Of a stretch of 64,000 nucleotides of DNA, positions 1 through 11,457 are shown piece by piece. The stretch covers positions 266,781,426-266,845,425 of the forward strand of contig CP136063.1 of the NCBI GenBank assembly GCA_032622095.1. The letters are read 5' to 3'. This DNA comes from Siphonodentalium dalli. Lineage: Eukaryota > Mollusca > Scaphopoda > Gadilida > Siphonodentaliidae. The position numbers were made by a program, and so were the translations under genes. Within the stretch, counting starts at the first letter, position 1; each line of letters opens with the position of its first letter. The notes beneath the pieces were generated by a model. It ran no database searches, was not told where the DNA came from, and worked only from the letters and a program-made list of their open reading frames with translations.

Positions 1-495
1 ATACCAGGCGATGGTAGATGCCCTTGTCTTTTAGTTTGTGCTCATTTCTGTGTACCATTTGGTCGCATATAGCGACTTTAGCAGGCAAGTGGTTAAATTT
101 AGATAGTCGTATAGGCAAAAATTGAGTCTTATTGCAGTTAGATTGCGATAACATAGTATATGTTGTTTCAATATAGAACGTGAGGGGTGACCTGATTTCT
201 TCCGATTGTGCGCATCTCTGTGTAAGGCTCGGGTACCCTACGCCCACATGTAGCGATGAATGTGGTTACCTATTACGATGGAAGCGGCACAAAAGGGGTT
301 AACCTTGTGAACATGTTGTTAATATTTTTGGACGAAGAGCATCAGTATATTGTCTGGAGAATGAATATTTGAAATTTGGATCCATTTCAAGCGCATTACC
401 GTTCAAATCGGCCAGTAACGTATATCAGTAACGTAGGTAACGGGTCGCGGTGGTCGCGGGTCGCGGCTACCTATCACCAAATAAGATCTCTATAT
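1..495. other. No recognised feature
   Basis: No coding, RNA or repeat signal is convincing here. The short open frames are not supported by any family resemblance. Confidence 0.4.
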
Positions 496-496
496 A

Positions 497-499
497 TAG

Positions 500-542
<43 letters not shown>
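497..542. repeat. (TA)n microsatellite
   Basis: An almost uninterrupted run of TA dinucleotides of about 45 bases. The small open frame reading through it gives a meaningless Tyr-Ile run. Confidence 0.95.
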
Positions 543-545
<3 letters not shown>

Positions 546-728
546 CACACTGGCTGAGTCCATGACAAATAGTTGATATATAGCATTGCTTCTTTCATTT
601 AATTAAAGCTCACCTCGTTAAAACGCATGTCAAACGTATTTGTTTACAAATTGCATTGGGTGCGACAATTTGCAGTAGGTCCCTATTTGCGGAGATCGCT
701 TTGCGGAAGTCCCCGAATTCGCGGATGC

Positions 729-1478
729 CTCTAAAATGGGTGATATATGTAGATTTTAATGAGGGAACGGGTGCGTATATGTCAATTGATACGTATTTTA
801 AACAAATAACGACACGACCATCATAATAGAGGTCTAGCTGTTCTTTCAATTATATATGCGCCGAGTTCACTTGGTGCAAATCAAACGGCGATAAATATTC
901 TCGTGTGTCAGAAGGACTCCTTAAAGTTGTGAATAAGATGAAGAATATTTATTAGATGTTATTTATTAAGTCAATCAAATAATGTTATTCATTAGTTATA
1001 TATGTATACACTCCCGGAGATGGCTGCGCGGATATCCTGATCACGCAAATTAAATTGCGGAGCTCCCCTAAAATGGGCGAAATATGTTGATTTTAATGAG
1101 GGAACGGGTGCGAATATGTCAATTGATACGTATTTTAAACAAATAACGACACGATCATCATAATAGAGGTCTGTTCTATCAATTATATATGCGCCGAGTT
1201 CACTTGGTGCAAATCAAACGGCGATAATTAAACATTCTCGTGTGCCAGAAGGACTCCTTAAAGTTGTGAATAAGATGAAGAATATTTATCAGATGTTATT
1301 TAACAAGTCAAATAATATAATTTGATTGACTTGTTAAATAACATCTAATAAATATTCTTCATCTTATTCACAACTAACTAATGAATAATATTATTTGATT
1401 GACTTGTTAAATAATATCTAATAGATATTCTTCATCTTATTCACAACTTTAAGGAGTCTTTCTGGCACACGACAATAT
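729..1478. repeat. Duplicated and inverted dispersed repeat
   Basis: A segment of about 270 bp (about 729-1012) is repeated in direct orientation at about 1065-1316. Both copies hold the markers GAGGGAACGGGTGCG, TTCACTTGGTGCAAATC and AAGGACTCCTTAAAGTTG. Two inverted partial copies of the distal part follow, at about 1318-1374 and 1375-1478. The result is direct-direct-inverted-inverted. No coding capacity is seen. It may be a foldback-type element or a local rearrangement of one repeat. Confidence 0.75.
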
Positions 1479-1654
1479 TATAGTCAATTCAATGTCAAAT
1501 CGCGCCTTTCGCCGGAAAGCAGATGGGAACAGACCGGACGAAGTCGGGCCCACCAGTCAATGTAATAAAAAGCGAGACAGATTTAAGAATGTATGTATAA
1601 CACGAGAAACGGGAAAAGGTGGTATAAGGAAGTATCCAAATTTCCCACATGGAA

Positions 1655-2165
1655 TTTGAAAGCTAGTTTATATAATAATTATATTATAATTTCTATTTAT
1701 GGCTAATATGGCTGAATAGGTCACTCTCACCGGTTTTCTGTGATAAAGTTACCCAGGTTCCTGAAATTGTGATAAAGTTACCCAGGTTGGAGAAGAATGT
1801 GATAAAGTTACCCAGGTTAATAATAGTTCATGTTTAGCAACAAATTATTGATTATTGTGATCAAAATGACGAACTACAGTACTATAATATGTCTTAATAT
1901 ATGCTTGATAAGGGCTATTACTTGCCAAAACTGATCAATATTTCCCTCTGTCACTTTTAAATCGAGTTGATATTGTGAGATTTGCTTAACCTGGATAACT
2001 TTATCACAATTCTCACCAACCTGGGTAACTTTATCACAAAATTAGGAACCTGGGTAACTTTATCACAGAAAACCGGTGAGAGTGACCTATTCAGCAATAA
2101 TATTATCTTGGTGGCGTTACCATTTCTGACTATGGTTTTCTTGTTATCATATGTCGTGCGGTTGA
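1655..2165 (-). repeat. Dispersed repeat X, copy 1 (interrupted by a MITE)
   Basis: Read on the minus strand, this repeat starts at about 2165 with the marker AACCATAGTCAGAAATGG. The same marker and following sequence occur on the plus strand at about 14381-14470, and a diverged copy lies at about 39833-39905. Continuity across the MITE at 1711-2095 is seen by comparison with the 14.4-kb copy, where the two flanks are contiguous. The full extent and superfamily are unknown. Confidence 0.6.
1711..2095. mobile_element. MITE with triple subterminal repeats (MULE-like)
   Basis: A 385-bp non-coding element with long inverted termini beginning GCTGAATAGGTCACTCTCAC. Each arm carries three copies of the 20-mer GTGATAAAGTTACCCAGGTT (1751-1818 on the left, inverted at 1987-2067 on the right). 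The flanks read AATATG on the left and AATAATATT on the right. Compared with the uninterrupted repeat X at 14.4 kb, this fits a 9-bp target duplication with one AAT unit lost on the left. Its termini resemble those of the element at 45017-45498. A 9-bp duplication suggests the Mutator/MULE superfamily; this is inference. Confidence 0.8.
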
Positions 2166-2167
2166 GA

Positions 2168-2615
2168 ATGTTAAGCCATTTGTACCGCTTTATGTAGATA
2201 ATTAGGGTTGTGCCAACAGAGCTTCCATCCCCTCCAGATAGACACATGGCAAGGTTTTACTCTGCAGAAAAACTCAAGGGAGTCCACTCGTTCAGGTTGA
2301 TTTGGTTGTGACGTTGTGTGAGACATATTCTGTTTCACAATAGCTTTCCAATGTGATTGAATAGGGAAGAATCCTGTTTCAGCGAATGTTGTGAGATATT
2401 CATATAGGTTGTATTTTGTAAGAATATGAATAATTTCTCCTATGAAGCCAATTGGAGGGCGTTTAAATATTATATAACCGTGTAGATTGAATAGGAAAAT
2501 GCGGAGAGCGACACGGTGGTTGCATGGTAAATTTATTAAAGTGCCCATGAATAAAAGTTTTTTCTTTTCAATTTCGAGTCTGAGCGGATTTACTCCGAGC
2601 AGAGACAATGCGATT
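2168..2615 (-). pseudogene. LINE ORF2 C-terminal fragment
   Basis: An open frame of about 145 codons resembles the region after the reverse transcriptase in the LINE at 26.7-30.0 kb. Shared features are an I-E-K-[KR]-[KR] stretch followed by a short hydrophobic block, then a later L-x-K-Y-[ND] motif and a W-K-x-[IV] motif at similar spacing. No reverse transcriptase or endonuclease is present, so it is a truncated relic. It abuts repeat X at its 3' side. Confidence 0.65.
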
Positions 2616-3224
2616 TATGTGCTCGTCCTTGTCGGTAGATCTTGAATTGTTTTGATGCACATGCGGTAAGATCGCTCAAGTTGTAATATGTTGGCTTCTG
2701 ATAGCCGGTACCACATATACCGCGTGCAAGAGATCCACGACCCGTGTGTTAGGCTGTGTTTACACTGCTATAGTTCTGTATACAGACTGTATGAAGTCAC
2801 GTGTCGCGCATTACTGTGATCACAACATAATTACTAATAGTGAACGCGCGCTGATCAGTACTCTGGTAATTGACAATTCATTACGAGTCGTGTCAATTTA
2901 GGCCAGACATCAAAATGGATCAACTATCAGCAGACAACAGCGATTTGGTATGTACCGCATGTATTTAAAGTGTACCCTTATACCACTTGATAATGGTTCG
3001 AAGAAAGAATGAAAATCGCATAGGAATACACAACAAACAACCGTGTGCACAAATAGAGAGGCTAGAGAGCACCCATATTGCTTTAGATGGCGATTCCACC
3101 AATATTTAGGATTTAAGGTGATCATCTATATATCTATAGGTCTCCTGTTTGACACCATCTGGGCGGTGGCCATTTTGGATCTGTATGGAATGGGTATCCA
3201 CCCTACAACACCCTTTATTTGACC
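2616..3224. other. No recognised feature
   Basis: No gene, RNA or clear repeat is seen. Short frames on the minus strand lack any recognisable motif. Confidence 0.4.
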
Positions 3225-3625
3225 AAATGTAGTAAAAAATCCAACTGATGACAATTCCAATGGCAATGTTGACCAAATGTAGGACAATATTTTTTTCTTA
3301 AATTAACTAGCATATTTTGACTGGCCACGGGGAGGGACCAGGACACAATCTTCCCAAGTGTTGGAAATTTTCAACCTGACACCCGCCCCCAACTTCCAGC
3401 TGATGGCCATTCCAGCCCAAAATTTTGATAAAAAGTAGGAAATTATGCAAAAAAACAATACCCCCCCAATATAATGTTTGAAAATCAAACTACAAGATCA
3501 TTTTCAACCTATTGTTGGTTTGGAAATTACAACTAATGTTGTGTCAGGTATGAAATTTCCAACTGTTGAAAATTTTGACCAAAGATGCCACGTCCCTGTC
3601 CGTGTTCAATATTCGAAATACACGG
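3225..3625. repeat. Dispersed repeat shared with 49.8-50.15 kb
   Basis: Blocks such as GACTGGCCACGGGGAGGGA, ATAATGTTTG and GTTGTGTCAGGTATGAA recur in the same order at 49798-50140 in the same orientation, with gaps and substitutions. Both end near GCCACGTCC. No coding sequence is recognisable. Confidence 0.65.
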
Positions 3626-3827
3626 GTTGACATCAAAACGAACGCAAAAACACATTCGCCAAGCCCGAGTAACAAGTAATCAAAACAGATTTGCCTGTCA
3701 CAATGCTTCGGCGTTGACCGTGACGTATAGCGGACACGATTTTTGCTCACACGAACTAATACCGTTTTCTTTCTGTGTGCATTTCTATATCAACCCGTTT
3801 ACACTAGTCTGCGTGTAGATCTGTGTA

Positions 3828-4278
3828 GGTTACACTGGTGTAAATGTTTTCCATAGGCCTCAGTGCTAACGTTTTAGCGTATAGTGTTGGCAATATAAAT
3901 GTTGGGTCCAAAGTTTTCTTTAAATCTGAAAAATTGACATTTTGGGAAACTTTTTACACAAAAAAATCATGTCTGTCTAGCAGGGAATTCGCCTTTAAAT
4001 CTTATGTTTTCGTAACTAGTGTCAGAACCGCATAAAAAAATACAGTCATATTTTAGACCACACCAAAAAATTCAAACTTCACTACAAAGGGTTAATTCCT
4101 GTGCCAATGGTTATTTTACCTATGGGAAATCATAGGGAAGAGGTGTGATGATTTTTTTATGTGAAAAGCACACAAGGCTATTGACCAATCAGGGCCCAGT
4201 GTCTATTTTATTCTCTCCTATATATTCCTCCCGCATCCGCTAGATGTCACTCGGAACCTTATTTACACCAGTGTAACC
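3828..4278. mobile_element. MITE, array copy 1
   Basis: 451 bp with perfect 19-bp termini GGTTACACTGGTGTAAATG and, inverted, ATTTACACCAGTGTAACC. No transposase is encoded. The flanking TGTA on the outer side matches that after copy 3. Confidence 0.85.
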
Positions 4279-5180
4279 TAAAGCGATAGCCCGCTTTTTC
4301 GCGGAATAATTGTAACTCCCTACATTTCTTCAGAATTGCCCATCCATGGAAAAAATGTGTTCAAAAACAATATCACGTCTGTGGTTCTTTATTTATCACA
4401 CACAATTTAACCCCACCCCCTTTAACAAATTATTCATCAAAAAAGCACAATTTTCCACCACCAGTCATGTTCAGGCCCCATTTTCACTCAGTTTTAGGGG
4501 TCTGGTGTTGCAAACTTGGATCAGCTATGGAAGACTGTTCAATATTCTTTCCATGAGAGAACTTCTGGTGATGTGAGGTCATTGAGTCCAGATCTGATCA
4601 GCTGAGCATCAAGCGCATGACTTTATCAGCACATTGAAGAATAAAATATGACATTTTCAGGTCTGCAAGGGTGATCCAAGATAACTGGATGTGGGTGTAT
4701 ATTGAATTAGTTGAATAAGGATATGCTCTCTTTGAATTGCTGAAGCATTTTCTTAAATGTGTCCAAGTTTTAGTGCTATTAACCTTCAAATGACCATACC
4801 CACCAGTGGAAATGACACACTTTTATGATATATATCTGTATATCACTGGCTATAAAATCCAAAATACTTGTTAAATTAGATTCTTATAACAATTGATATA
4901 TGTGTCGTTGACATGCCCATGTTATGGGTCATTTGCATTATCATGTGACTATTACCACCTTGAAATTTTTTGAAAATACCTTGAAAAATTGGCATTTTTT
5001 ATGAAAAATCTTACTATTTGTTTGGCTGATGTAAGTGAAAGAAGGCATCAGCAGCAAGAATAGCCACATCAAGCATGAGATATTCATTGGACTGAAAGAC
5101 CAGGCTCTGTAAAATGCATTAAAATGCTTTAAAGTGACTCCCAGGAATCAAAAATGATAAAAAGCTATTTTTTCCCTTTA

Positions 5181-5631
5181 GGTTACACTGGTGTAAATGT
5201 TTTCCATAGGCCTCAGTGCTAACGTTTTAGCGTATAGTGTTGGCAATATAAATGTTGGGTCCAAAGTTTTCTTTAAATCTGAAAAATTTACATTTTGGGA
5301 AACTTTTTACACAAAAAAATCATGTCTGTCTAGCAGGGAATTCGCCTTTAAATCTTATGTTTTCGTAACTAGTGTCAGAACCGCATAAAAAAATACAGTC
5401 ATATTTTAGACCACACCAAAAAATTCAAACTTCACTACAAAGGGTTAATTCCTGTGCCAATGGTTATTTTACCTATGGGAAATCATAGGGAAGAGGTGTG
5501 ATGATTTTTTTATGTGAAAAGCACACAAGGCTATTGACCAATCAGGGCCCAGTGTCTATTTTATTCTCTCCTATATATTCCTCCCGCATCCGCTAGATGT
5601 CACTCGGAACCTTATTTACACCAGTGTAACC
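5181..5631. mobile_element. MITE, array copy 2
   Basis: Near-identical to copy 1, with the same termini. It is flanked on both sides by the 902-bp spacer rather than by unique DNA. Confidence 0.85.
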
Positions 5632-6533
5632 TAAAGCGATAGCCCGCTTTTTCGCGGAATAATTGTAACTCCCTACATTTCTTCAGAATTGCCCATCCAT
5701 GGAAAAAATGTGTTCAAAAACAATATCACGTCTGTGGTTCTTTATTTATCACACACAATTTAACCCCACCCCCTTTAACAAATTATTCATCAAAAAAGCA
5801 CAATTTTCCACCACCAGTCATGTTCAGGCCCCATTTTCACTCAGTTTTAGGGGTCTGGTGTTGCAAACTTGGATCAGCTATGGAAGACTGTTCAATATTC
5901 TTTCCATGAGAGAACTTCTGGTGATGTGAGGTCATTGAGTCCAGATCTGATCAGCTGAGCATCAAGCGCATGACTTTATCAGCACATTGAAGAATAAAAT
6001 ATGACATTTTCAGGTCTGCAAGGGTGATCCAAGATAACTGGATGTGGGTGTATATTGAATTAGTTGAATAAGGATATGCTCTCTTTGAATTGCTGAAGCA
6101 TTTTCTTAAATGTGTCCAAGTTTTAGTGCTATTAACCTTCAAATGACCATACCCACCAGTGGAAATGACACACTTTTATGATATATATCTGTATATCACT
6201 GGCTATAAAATCCAAAATACTTGTTAAATTAGATTCTTATAACAATTGATATATGTGTCGTTGACATGCCCATGTTATGGGTCATTTGCATTATCATGTG
6301 ACTATTACCACCTTGAAATTTTTTGAAAATACCTTGAAAAATTGGCATTTTTTATGAAAAATCTTACTATTTGTTTGGCTGATGTAAGTGAAAGAAGGCA
6401 TCAGCAGCAAGAATAGCCACATCAAGCATGAGATATTCATTGGACTGAAAGACCAGGCTCTGTAAAATGCATTAAAATGCTTTAAAGTGACTCCCAGGAA
6501 TCAAAAATGATAAAAAGCTATTTTTTCCCTTTA

Positions 6534-6983
6534 GGTTACACTGGTGTAAATGTTTTCCATAGGCCTCAGTGCTAACGTTTTAGCGTATAGTGTTGGCAAT
6601 ATAAATGTTGGGTCCAAAGTTTTCTTTAAATCTGAAAATTGACATTTTGGGAAACTTTTTACACAAAAAAATCATGTCTGTCTAGCAGGGAATTCGCCTT
6701 TAAATCTTATGTTTTCGTAACTAGTGTCAGAACCGCATAAAAAAATACAGTCATATTTTAGACCACACCAAAAAATTCAAACTTCACTACAAAGGGTTAA
6801 TTCCTGTGCCAATGGTTATTTTACCTATGGGAAATCATAGGGAAGAGGTGTGATGATTTTTTTATGTGAAAAGCACACAAGGCTATTGACCAATCAGGGC
6901 CCAGTGTCTATTTTATTCTCTCCTATATATTCCTCCCGCATCCGCTAGATGTCACTCGGAACCTTATTTACACCAGTGTAACC
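6534..6983. mobile_element. MITE, array copy 3
   Basis: One base shorter than the other copies. Its right end returns to unique sequence and is followed by TGTA. Confidence 0.85.
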
Positions 6984-6987
6984 TGTA

Positions 6988-7909
6988 CAGTTCTATAGCA
7001 ATGCAAATGCACCCTTACATACATTCACATTAATATTCTATTGCCTTTCATCTGTTTACTTTTCACCGTATACCCAGATATTAAATACGAGTGAACAACT
7101 GGTTAGCCCGTGTACGGGTTTGTACATACCTTCAACCAGCCGTATCTTATGAGGGATTTTATCTAATGACCTTAACAGTAGATTCAAATTAACATATCCC
7201 TTCTTTTCCCCCATAGAACCGAATAGGGACATTTGGACCTAATATTTCAGTATTTGTTCAGTTTTAACTACATAACGAATAAACTCAAATTCATGTACTG
7301 TTCGATATTTTTACCATAACATATTTCACCATAAATAACTGAACACAAATTCACTGATTGACATATTTGGAATTGAAACTTTTACCTTTCTTGACGGCAT
7401 GAATAGCGATACATTCCTTGCGTTTTGCCTCGGCGGGTGTATCCCAATGCAAATTGAACTGATTTGTGATGAATATCGTCTTTTCAAGCGATGTGTGAGG
7501 TTTATTTTCATCCTGTGTTCTGACTAAGTTTTATGATGAAGACATCATATCGGATACTTCACTATATATATGTCTTAAAAATCTTGTCTTGCAGTATATC
7601 ATTCCCACAATGAATTTCTCAAGTTAAATTATATTACATGTGTATATCTGTCTTCATGTAACTTTTGTATATATATATATTGTACCATCATGGTCTCCAT
7701 ATTTGGAGGAATAAACATATCTCTCTCTCTGTCCTTTGTTTGACAAATATACGCAATACAGAAACAATTATGTGTGGTTCCCAGTAAAAACTTGGGGTTT
7801 ACTTCCGCGTTGTAACGTAAGCAACAATATGACATTCCGGAATCGAGGCAGCTATACACGACATGGAACATTTCGTTGTGGTTCCCATAAATATCATGGG
7901 ATAGATGTT
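6988..7909. other. No gene recognised; short AT and CT runs
   Basis: Holds a short TA run near 7668-7680 and a CT run near 7720-7732. No coding region is convincing. Confidence 0.4.
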
Positions 7910-8126
7910 TGTATCACTTCGTGATAAGACGTTTATGAAAGGGTTCTGTTTGGGACGACAAACTTTAAAAAGTAATAAATCACGGACTCTATTTCAGAAG
8001 TAGCACGCGGTCACGGGGAGAAAATTCATCTAAATTTTTATTTTTATGTACCGTCAATGTGTTGAAAGAATAAACCTTTAACAACCTTGGCGATTATAAA
8101 TACAAATTAAAGTAGTGAGCGATACA
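7910..8126 (+). repeat. 5' LTR of the BEL/Pao element
   Basis: 217 bp, bounded by the inverted hexamer TGTATC/GATACA and preceded by the duplication ATGTT. It carries AATAAA near 8069, a possible polyadenylation signal. It matches 11242-11457 almost base for base. Confidence 0.93.
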
Positions 8127-8142
8127 TTTCAACACAAGGGAC

Positions 8143-8954
8143 ATGGAACAAAAGAAAAGACTGAGAAGTGCCGCGAAGGCCAGATTCCACCGGATCCTGA
8201 AAAGATTTAAAGATTCATTTGATACAGAAGAAGATAGTGTGTTAGAATGTGTTTTGAAAGACCTGGTTGAAGCGCATGAACGATTAGAAAGTCGACAGGA
8301 AGAATATATAGTGTTGGTTACAGACGATTTACTCAATGATGAGCTGGGTGATGAAATGGAAAGAATGTACAACGAACTGTGTGACGCTAAATCAAGAATG
8401 GTAAAACGCGCGAAAGCACGCAATATTCGGGTCATCAAACCAGAAAAGAATGTAAAACTAAAGAAATTGGACGCACCTACATTTAATGGAGACATCAGGT
8501 TGTTTCACAGTTTCAAAAGAGATTTCGAGAGAAATGTGGCGACAGAATACGGAAAAGACCCTTACGCACTGAAAAGTTGTTTGAAGGGAGATGCGTTGCA
8601 GGAAGTATAGAAGGAGTAGACGACGATTTCGAGGCAATGTTTCGTAGATTGGACCTGAAATATGGGAGACCTGAGCGGTTGGCAGATGTAGTAATTGGTG
8701 ACGTCAGACGACTAAAGACGGTGAACGATGGTGATTCGGAGAGATTCATAGAGATGGTAACAACGGTAGAGAGATGTTGGATTCATTTGCAGCACGCGGA
8801 TTTGCAACACGAAATGGAGAATGTCACGGTGATGTGCGAGATTGAGAAATTGTTACCCACCACACAGATGCGAGAATGGGCATTAAGGAAAGAGCGTAGA
8901 GATTACACGTCGAAACTATCGTTTGGAGCCTTCCTTGACTTCCTCAAAGAATAG
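8143..8954 (+). pseudogene. BEL/Pao gag, frameshifted
   Basis: The ATG at 8143 follows the 5' LTR by 16 bases. The first frame (8143-8610) starts with a basic, charged segment. At about residue 107 it has LDAPTFNGDIRLFHSF, typical of the gag-like domain of BEL/Pao elements (DUF1759 family). The homology continues in another frame at about 8600-8954, with a DDFEAMFRRLDLKYGRPE stretch, so a frameshift lies near 8600. A UAG at 8952-8954 interrupts that frame, which otherwise runs to about 9141. Not translatable as one protein without recoding; most simply a decayed gag. Confidence 0.82.
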
Positions 8955-9141
8955 AAAAATGCGATGGAATATATGACGACATCAGTGAGAAAGTCTAGCA
9001 TGGGCGCGAAACCGAAAGCACGGGTATCCACTGTGGAACTAGATGATGTCGAATCGAACTGCGTTCTCAGAGACGAGTTAAAACGGACCCAGAAAGCCGT
9101 GACCGAAATTGCCGAAGGGTTGGCGCAAGTAGTGACAATTT

Positions 9142-9615
9142 AATGGCCACGATATCTATGACTGTTATGGTTTTAAAAGGCTTAATATTCGAGAGAAGTT
9201 GGAACAAATTCGTCAGAGCGGAGCATGCTTCTCGTGCTTGGGCCTCAATCATAGAGCCGATACCTGTACGAACAGTAAAGCATGTGAAATTTCAGATGAA
9301 CAAGGGAAAATATGTGGACGTCGACATCACCCACTTATCCACGCCCCAAGGTTGAATGTTACGGGGAAATCAATGCACAACGTCGCTCAAGTGCGCGACA
9401 AATTTCAAAAGCAGCCAACCTTGTTGATGATCAGCAGAGTGCCATGTAGAGGTGTACCCATCACCACCGTATGGGACCCGGGTGCGGATGTCTCTCTTAT
9501 TACATACAAGATTGCGAAACAACTGCGTCTCGTGGGCAGAAGGGGTTCATTGACACTCACTAAGGTTGGAAACGTTACGGATGTCTTAGAAAGCTACGAG
9601 TACATATATATGTAG
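9142..9615 (+). pseudogene. Zinc knuckle and retropepsin-like segment of BEL/Pao
   Basis: The frame contains CFSCLGLNHRADTC, a CX2CX4HX4C knuckle. It is followed by an RRHHPLIH motif, characteristic of BEL/Pao gag-protease junctions. Next comes a protease-like block (DUF1758 type) with VWDPGADVSLIT. The expected D-S/T-G catalytic triad reads D-P-G, so the protease is probably inactive. The upstream half of the usual Cys/His cluster is missing. The frame ends at a stop at 9613-9615, and homology continues in a different frame in the next entry. Confidence 0.8.
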
Positions 9616-11186
9616 TTCCAATTGTGGACATGAATGGAAAAGAATGGCAGATTCGAGCATTTGGTATGGACCAGGTAACGTCTGACATAGCTTCTGTTGA
9701 TGTTAATGTGGTGGCAAGTTTATTCGGTAGGCAATGTGGACTTCCTCGTGGGAACAGACTGTTGTTCGATATTGCCGGAAAAAAACCAACAAGCTGGAAA
9801 TCTTCAATTGATACAAAATGTTTTTGGATACTGTTGCGAGGGAACCACCCTCTACTTCGTACGCAGTTGAGCGGTTGCACCAACACAGTGCGTATTCACT
9901 TTACATCATACATCACCCTGATGGAGAATGACGATTTGGAGAAAAAACCACCGGCCGTTGAGTCGAAGGATTTGGAGTCCAACGAGACTATAGATAACAT
10001 TATAGATGAGATCCAAGTTGTTGCGACATTGGAAGAGAATTCGCTAGAACAAGAAATTGGTGATGGTGTGATGTCTAATTGTGAAATCGACTCCGCACTT
10101 CTGGGTGATGCCCTGATGGAGAAATCAACAGAGGGAACATCGCACCTCAGTAATGCTGATGAAGCTGATAATGAGATCGGTGACCAGAAACCCAATAATG
10201 AGCCAACAGAAGATGATGCCAATGCTGAACCGTGTGGTGATCCATCCGAAGATACCCCTACACAAGATGATGAACAAATGAGAGAGATGACTATGGCAGA
10301 CAATTTAGATGCTGAGCTTCTGAGTGATGCTCTGAAAGAGGATGACGTTAATCAAGAGGTCGATAATAATGAGTCTGAGTATACCGATGATTCAACTCTT
10401 GAAATGAAGGTTCCAGAAGCAACAGCTGATGACTTAATTTCTGAGACAACTGATTCAGCAGAAAACGTTGAAATTAGTCCTGAAACAATAGCTAAAGAAA
10501 CTCACGATGACTCAACTTCAGAAATGACTGTTCCAGAAATAAAGGTTGAAATGGCCCCTGAAGTAGCAGCTGAGGAGATGGCCAATGATACAGTTGAAAA
10601 GATGGCACAATATTCTCCAGTTGAAGAGATGGCACACGATACTCCAGTTGAAGAGATGGCACAAGATACTCCTGTTGAAGAGATGGATGAAGAATCACCA
10701 GATACAGTTCCTAAGTCACCAGTTGATAAGACAGTTTTTCAGACAACACTTGCATATACATGTACGGTACCTGAGTCAACATTTGAGGAGATGGTTGATA
10801 ATATAGTTTCTGTTACAACAGTTGACGAACTTGTTCAAGAGACTTCACATGAAGACACACCAGTTGAGATGTTTCCTGAGACAATAGTTGAACAGGGCCA
10901 AGAGATATCAGTTGAGGACACAAGTGCAGAAATAACTGTTGAGGAGCTTCGAGAGGAAGTTGAGGCGGAATCTGTTGAATCCACAGTTAGAGCAGCACAT
11001 ATCTCTGATGCAGAAGTTGTGTCATCACATAAAGAAATCAACGATGGAAAGGTTCGTGACGTGACACTTAGTCTACGGTACAAGATTCAAAATTCAGAAA
11101 CGTTATACAGAGGACTGGAAAACACTGTGATTCGTAGGTCCGTGCACATAATTGTCATGATTCTTCCAGTAGAAGAACAAACCTAA
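9616..11186 (+). CDS. BEL/Pao protease end, acidic repeat region, Pol tail
   Basis: The open frame of 520 codons begins at 9624. Its first 40 or so residues continue the protease-like domain (GKEWQIRAFGMDQVTSDI). Residues of about 100-460 are highly acidic and rich in Glu, Asp and Thr, with repeats such as PVEEMAHDT and PVEEMAQDT near 10610-10690. The last 45 or so residues (KVRDVTLSLRYK, RRSVH, LPVEEQ) resemble the C-terminal tail of BEL Pol, after the integrase. RT, RNase H and integrase are absent. The acidic part stays open for over 1 kb although the 5' genes are broken. Whether it is expressed is unknown. Confidence 0.7.
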
Positions 11187-11241
11187 TGATGTCGGAACTT
11201 GATGTGTTTAATGCCTAAGTTTATCATGTTGTGGCGGGACT

Positions 11242-11457
11242 GTATCACTTCGTGATAATACGTTTATGAAAGGGTCCTGTTTGGGACGACAAACTTTAAA
11301 AAGAAATAAATTACGGACTCTATTTCAGAAGTAGCACGCGGTCACGGGGAGAAAATTCATCTAAATTTTTATTTGTATGTACCGTCAATGTGTTGAAAGA
11401 ATAAACCTTTAACAACCTTGGCGATTATAAATACAAATTAAAGTAGTGAGCGATACA
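11242..11457 (+). repeat. 3' LTR of the BEL/Pao element
   Basis: Starts TGTATC, ends GATACA, and is followed by ATGTT. A short purine-rich stretch (GTGGCGGGA) just upstream could be a weak polypurine tract. Confidence 0.93.

Larger units (their letters stand above)
3828..6983. repeat. Tandem array, 1353-bp unit (MITE plus spacer), 2.33 copies
   Basis: The order is MITE-spacer-MITE-spacer-MITE with an exact 1353-bp period (starts at 3828, 5181 and 6534). Copies differ at only a few bases, for example a G/T change and a one-base deletion in the third copy, so the amplification is recent. Spacers at 4279-5180 and 5632-6533 are 902 bp and non-coding. The whole array is flanked by TGTA (3824-3827 and 6984-6987). 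That fits one target duplication around the entire composite, or amplification after a single insertion. Short identical open frames in each unit are duplicates of non-coding sequence. Confidence 0.92.
7910..11457 (+). mobile_element. BEL/Pao LTR retrotransposon, RT and integrase deleted
   Basis: A complete insertion of about 3.55 kb. Two LTRs of 216-217 bp begin TGTATC and end GATACA. A perfect 5-bp target duplication ATGTT lies at 7905-7909 and 11458-11462. Between the LTRs, in order, are a BEL-type gag, a CCHC zinc knuckle, a retropepsin-like segment, a long acidic repeat region and a tail resembling the C-terminus of BEL Pol. No reverse transcriptase, RNase H or integrase core is present, so it would need enzymes in trans. 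The LTRs differ at about half a dozen sites, which suggests a fairly recent insertion. The gag-protease part has frameshifts and stops. Confidence 0.92.

Noticed and set aside
3844-5388. Identical 63-codon frames at 3844 and 5197, and 76-codon frames at 4346 and 5699
   Set aside because: They lie in a duplicated non-coding MITE-spacer unit; identity reflects the duplication, not coding constraint.
9575-11083. Minus-strand frames opposite the BEL/Pao acidic region
   Set aside because: Ser/Thr-rich shadows of the Glu/Asp-rich plus-strand frame.
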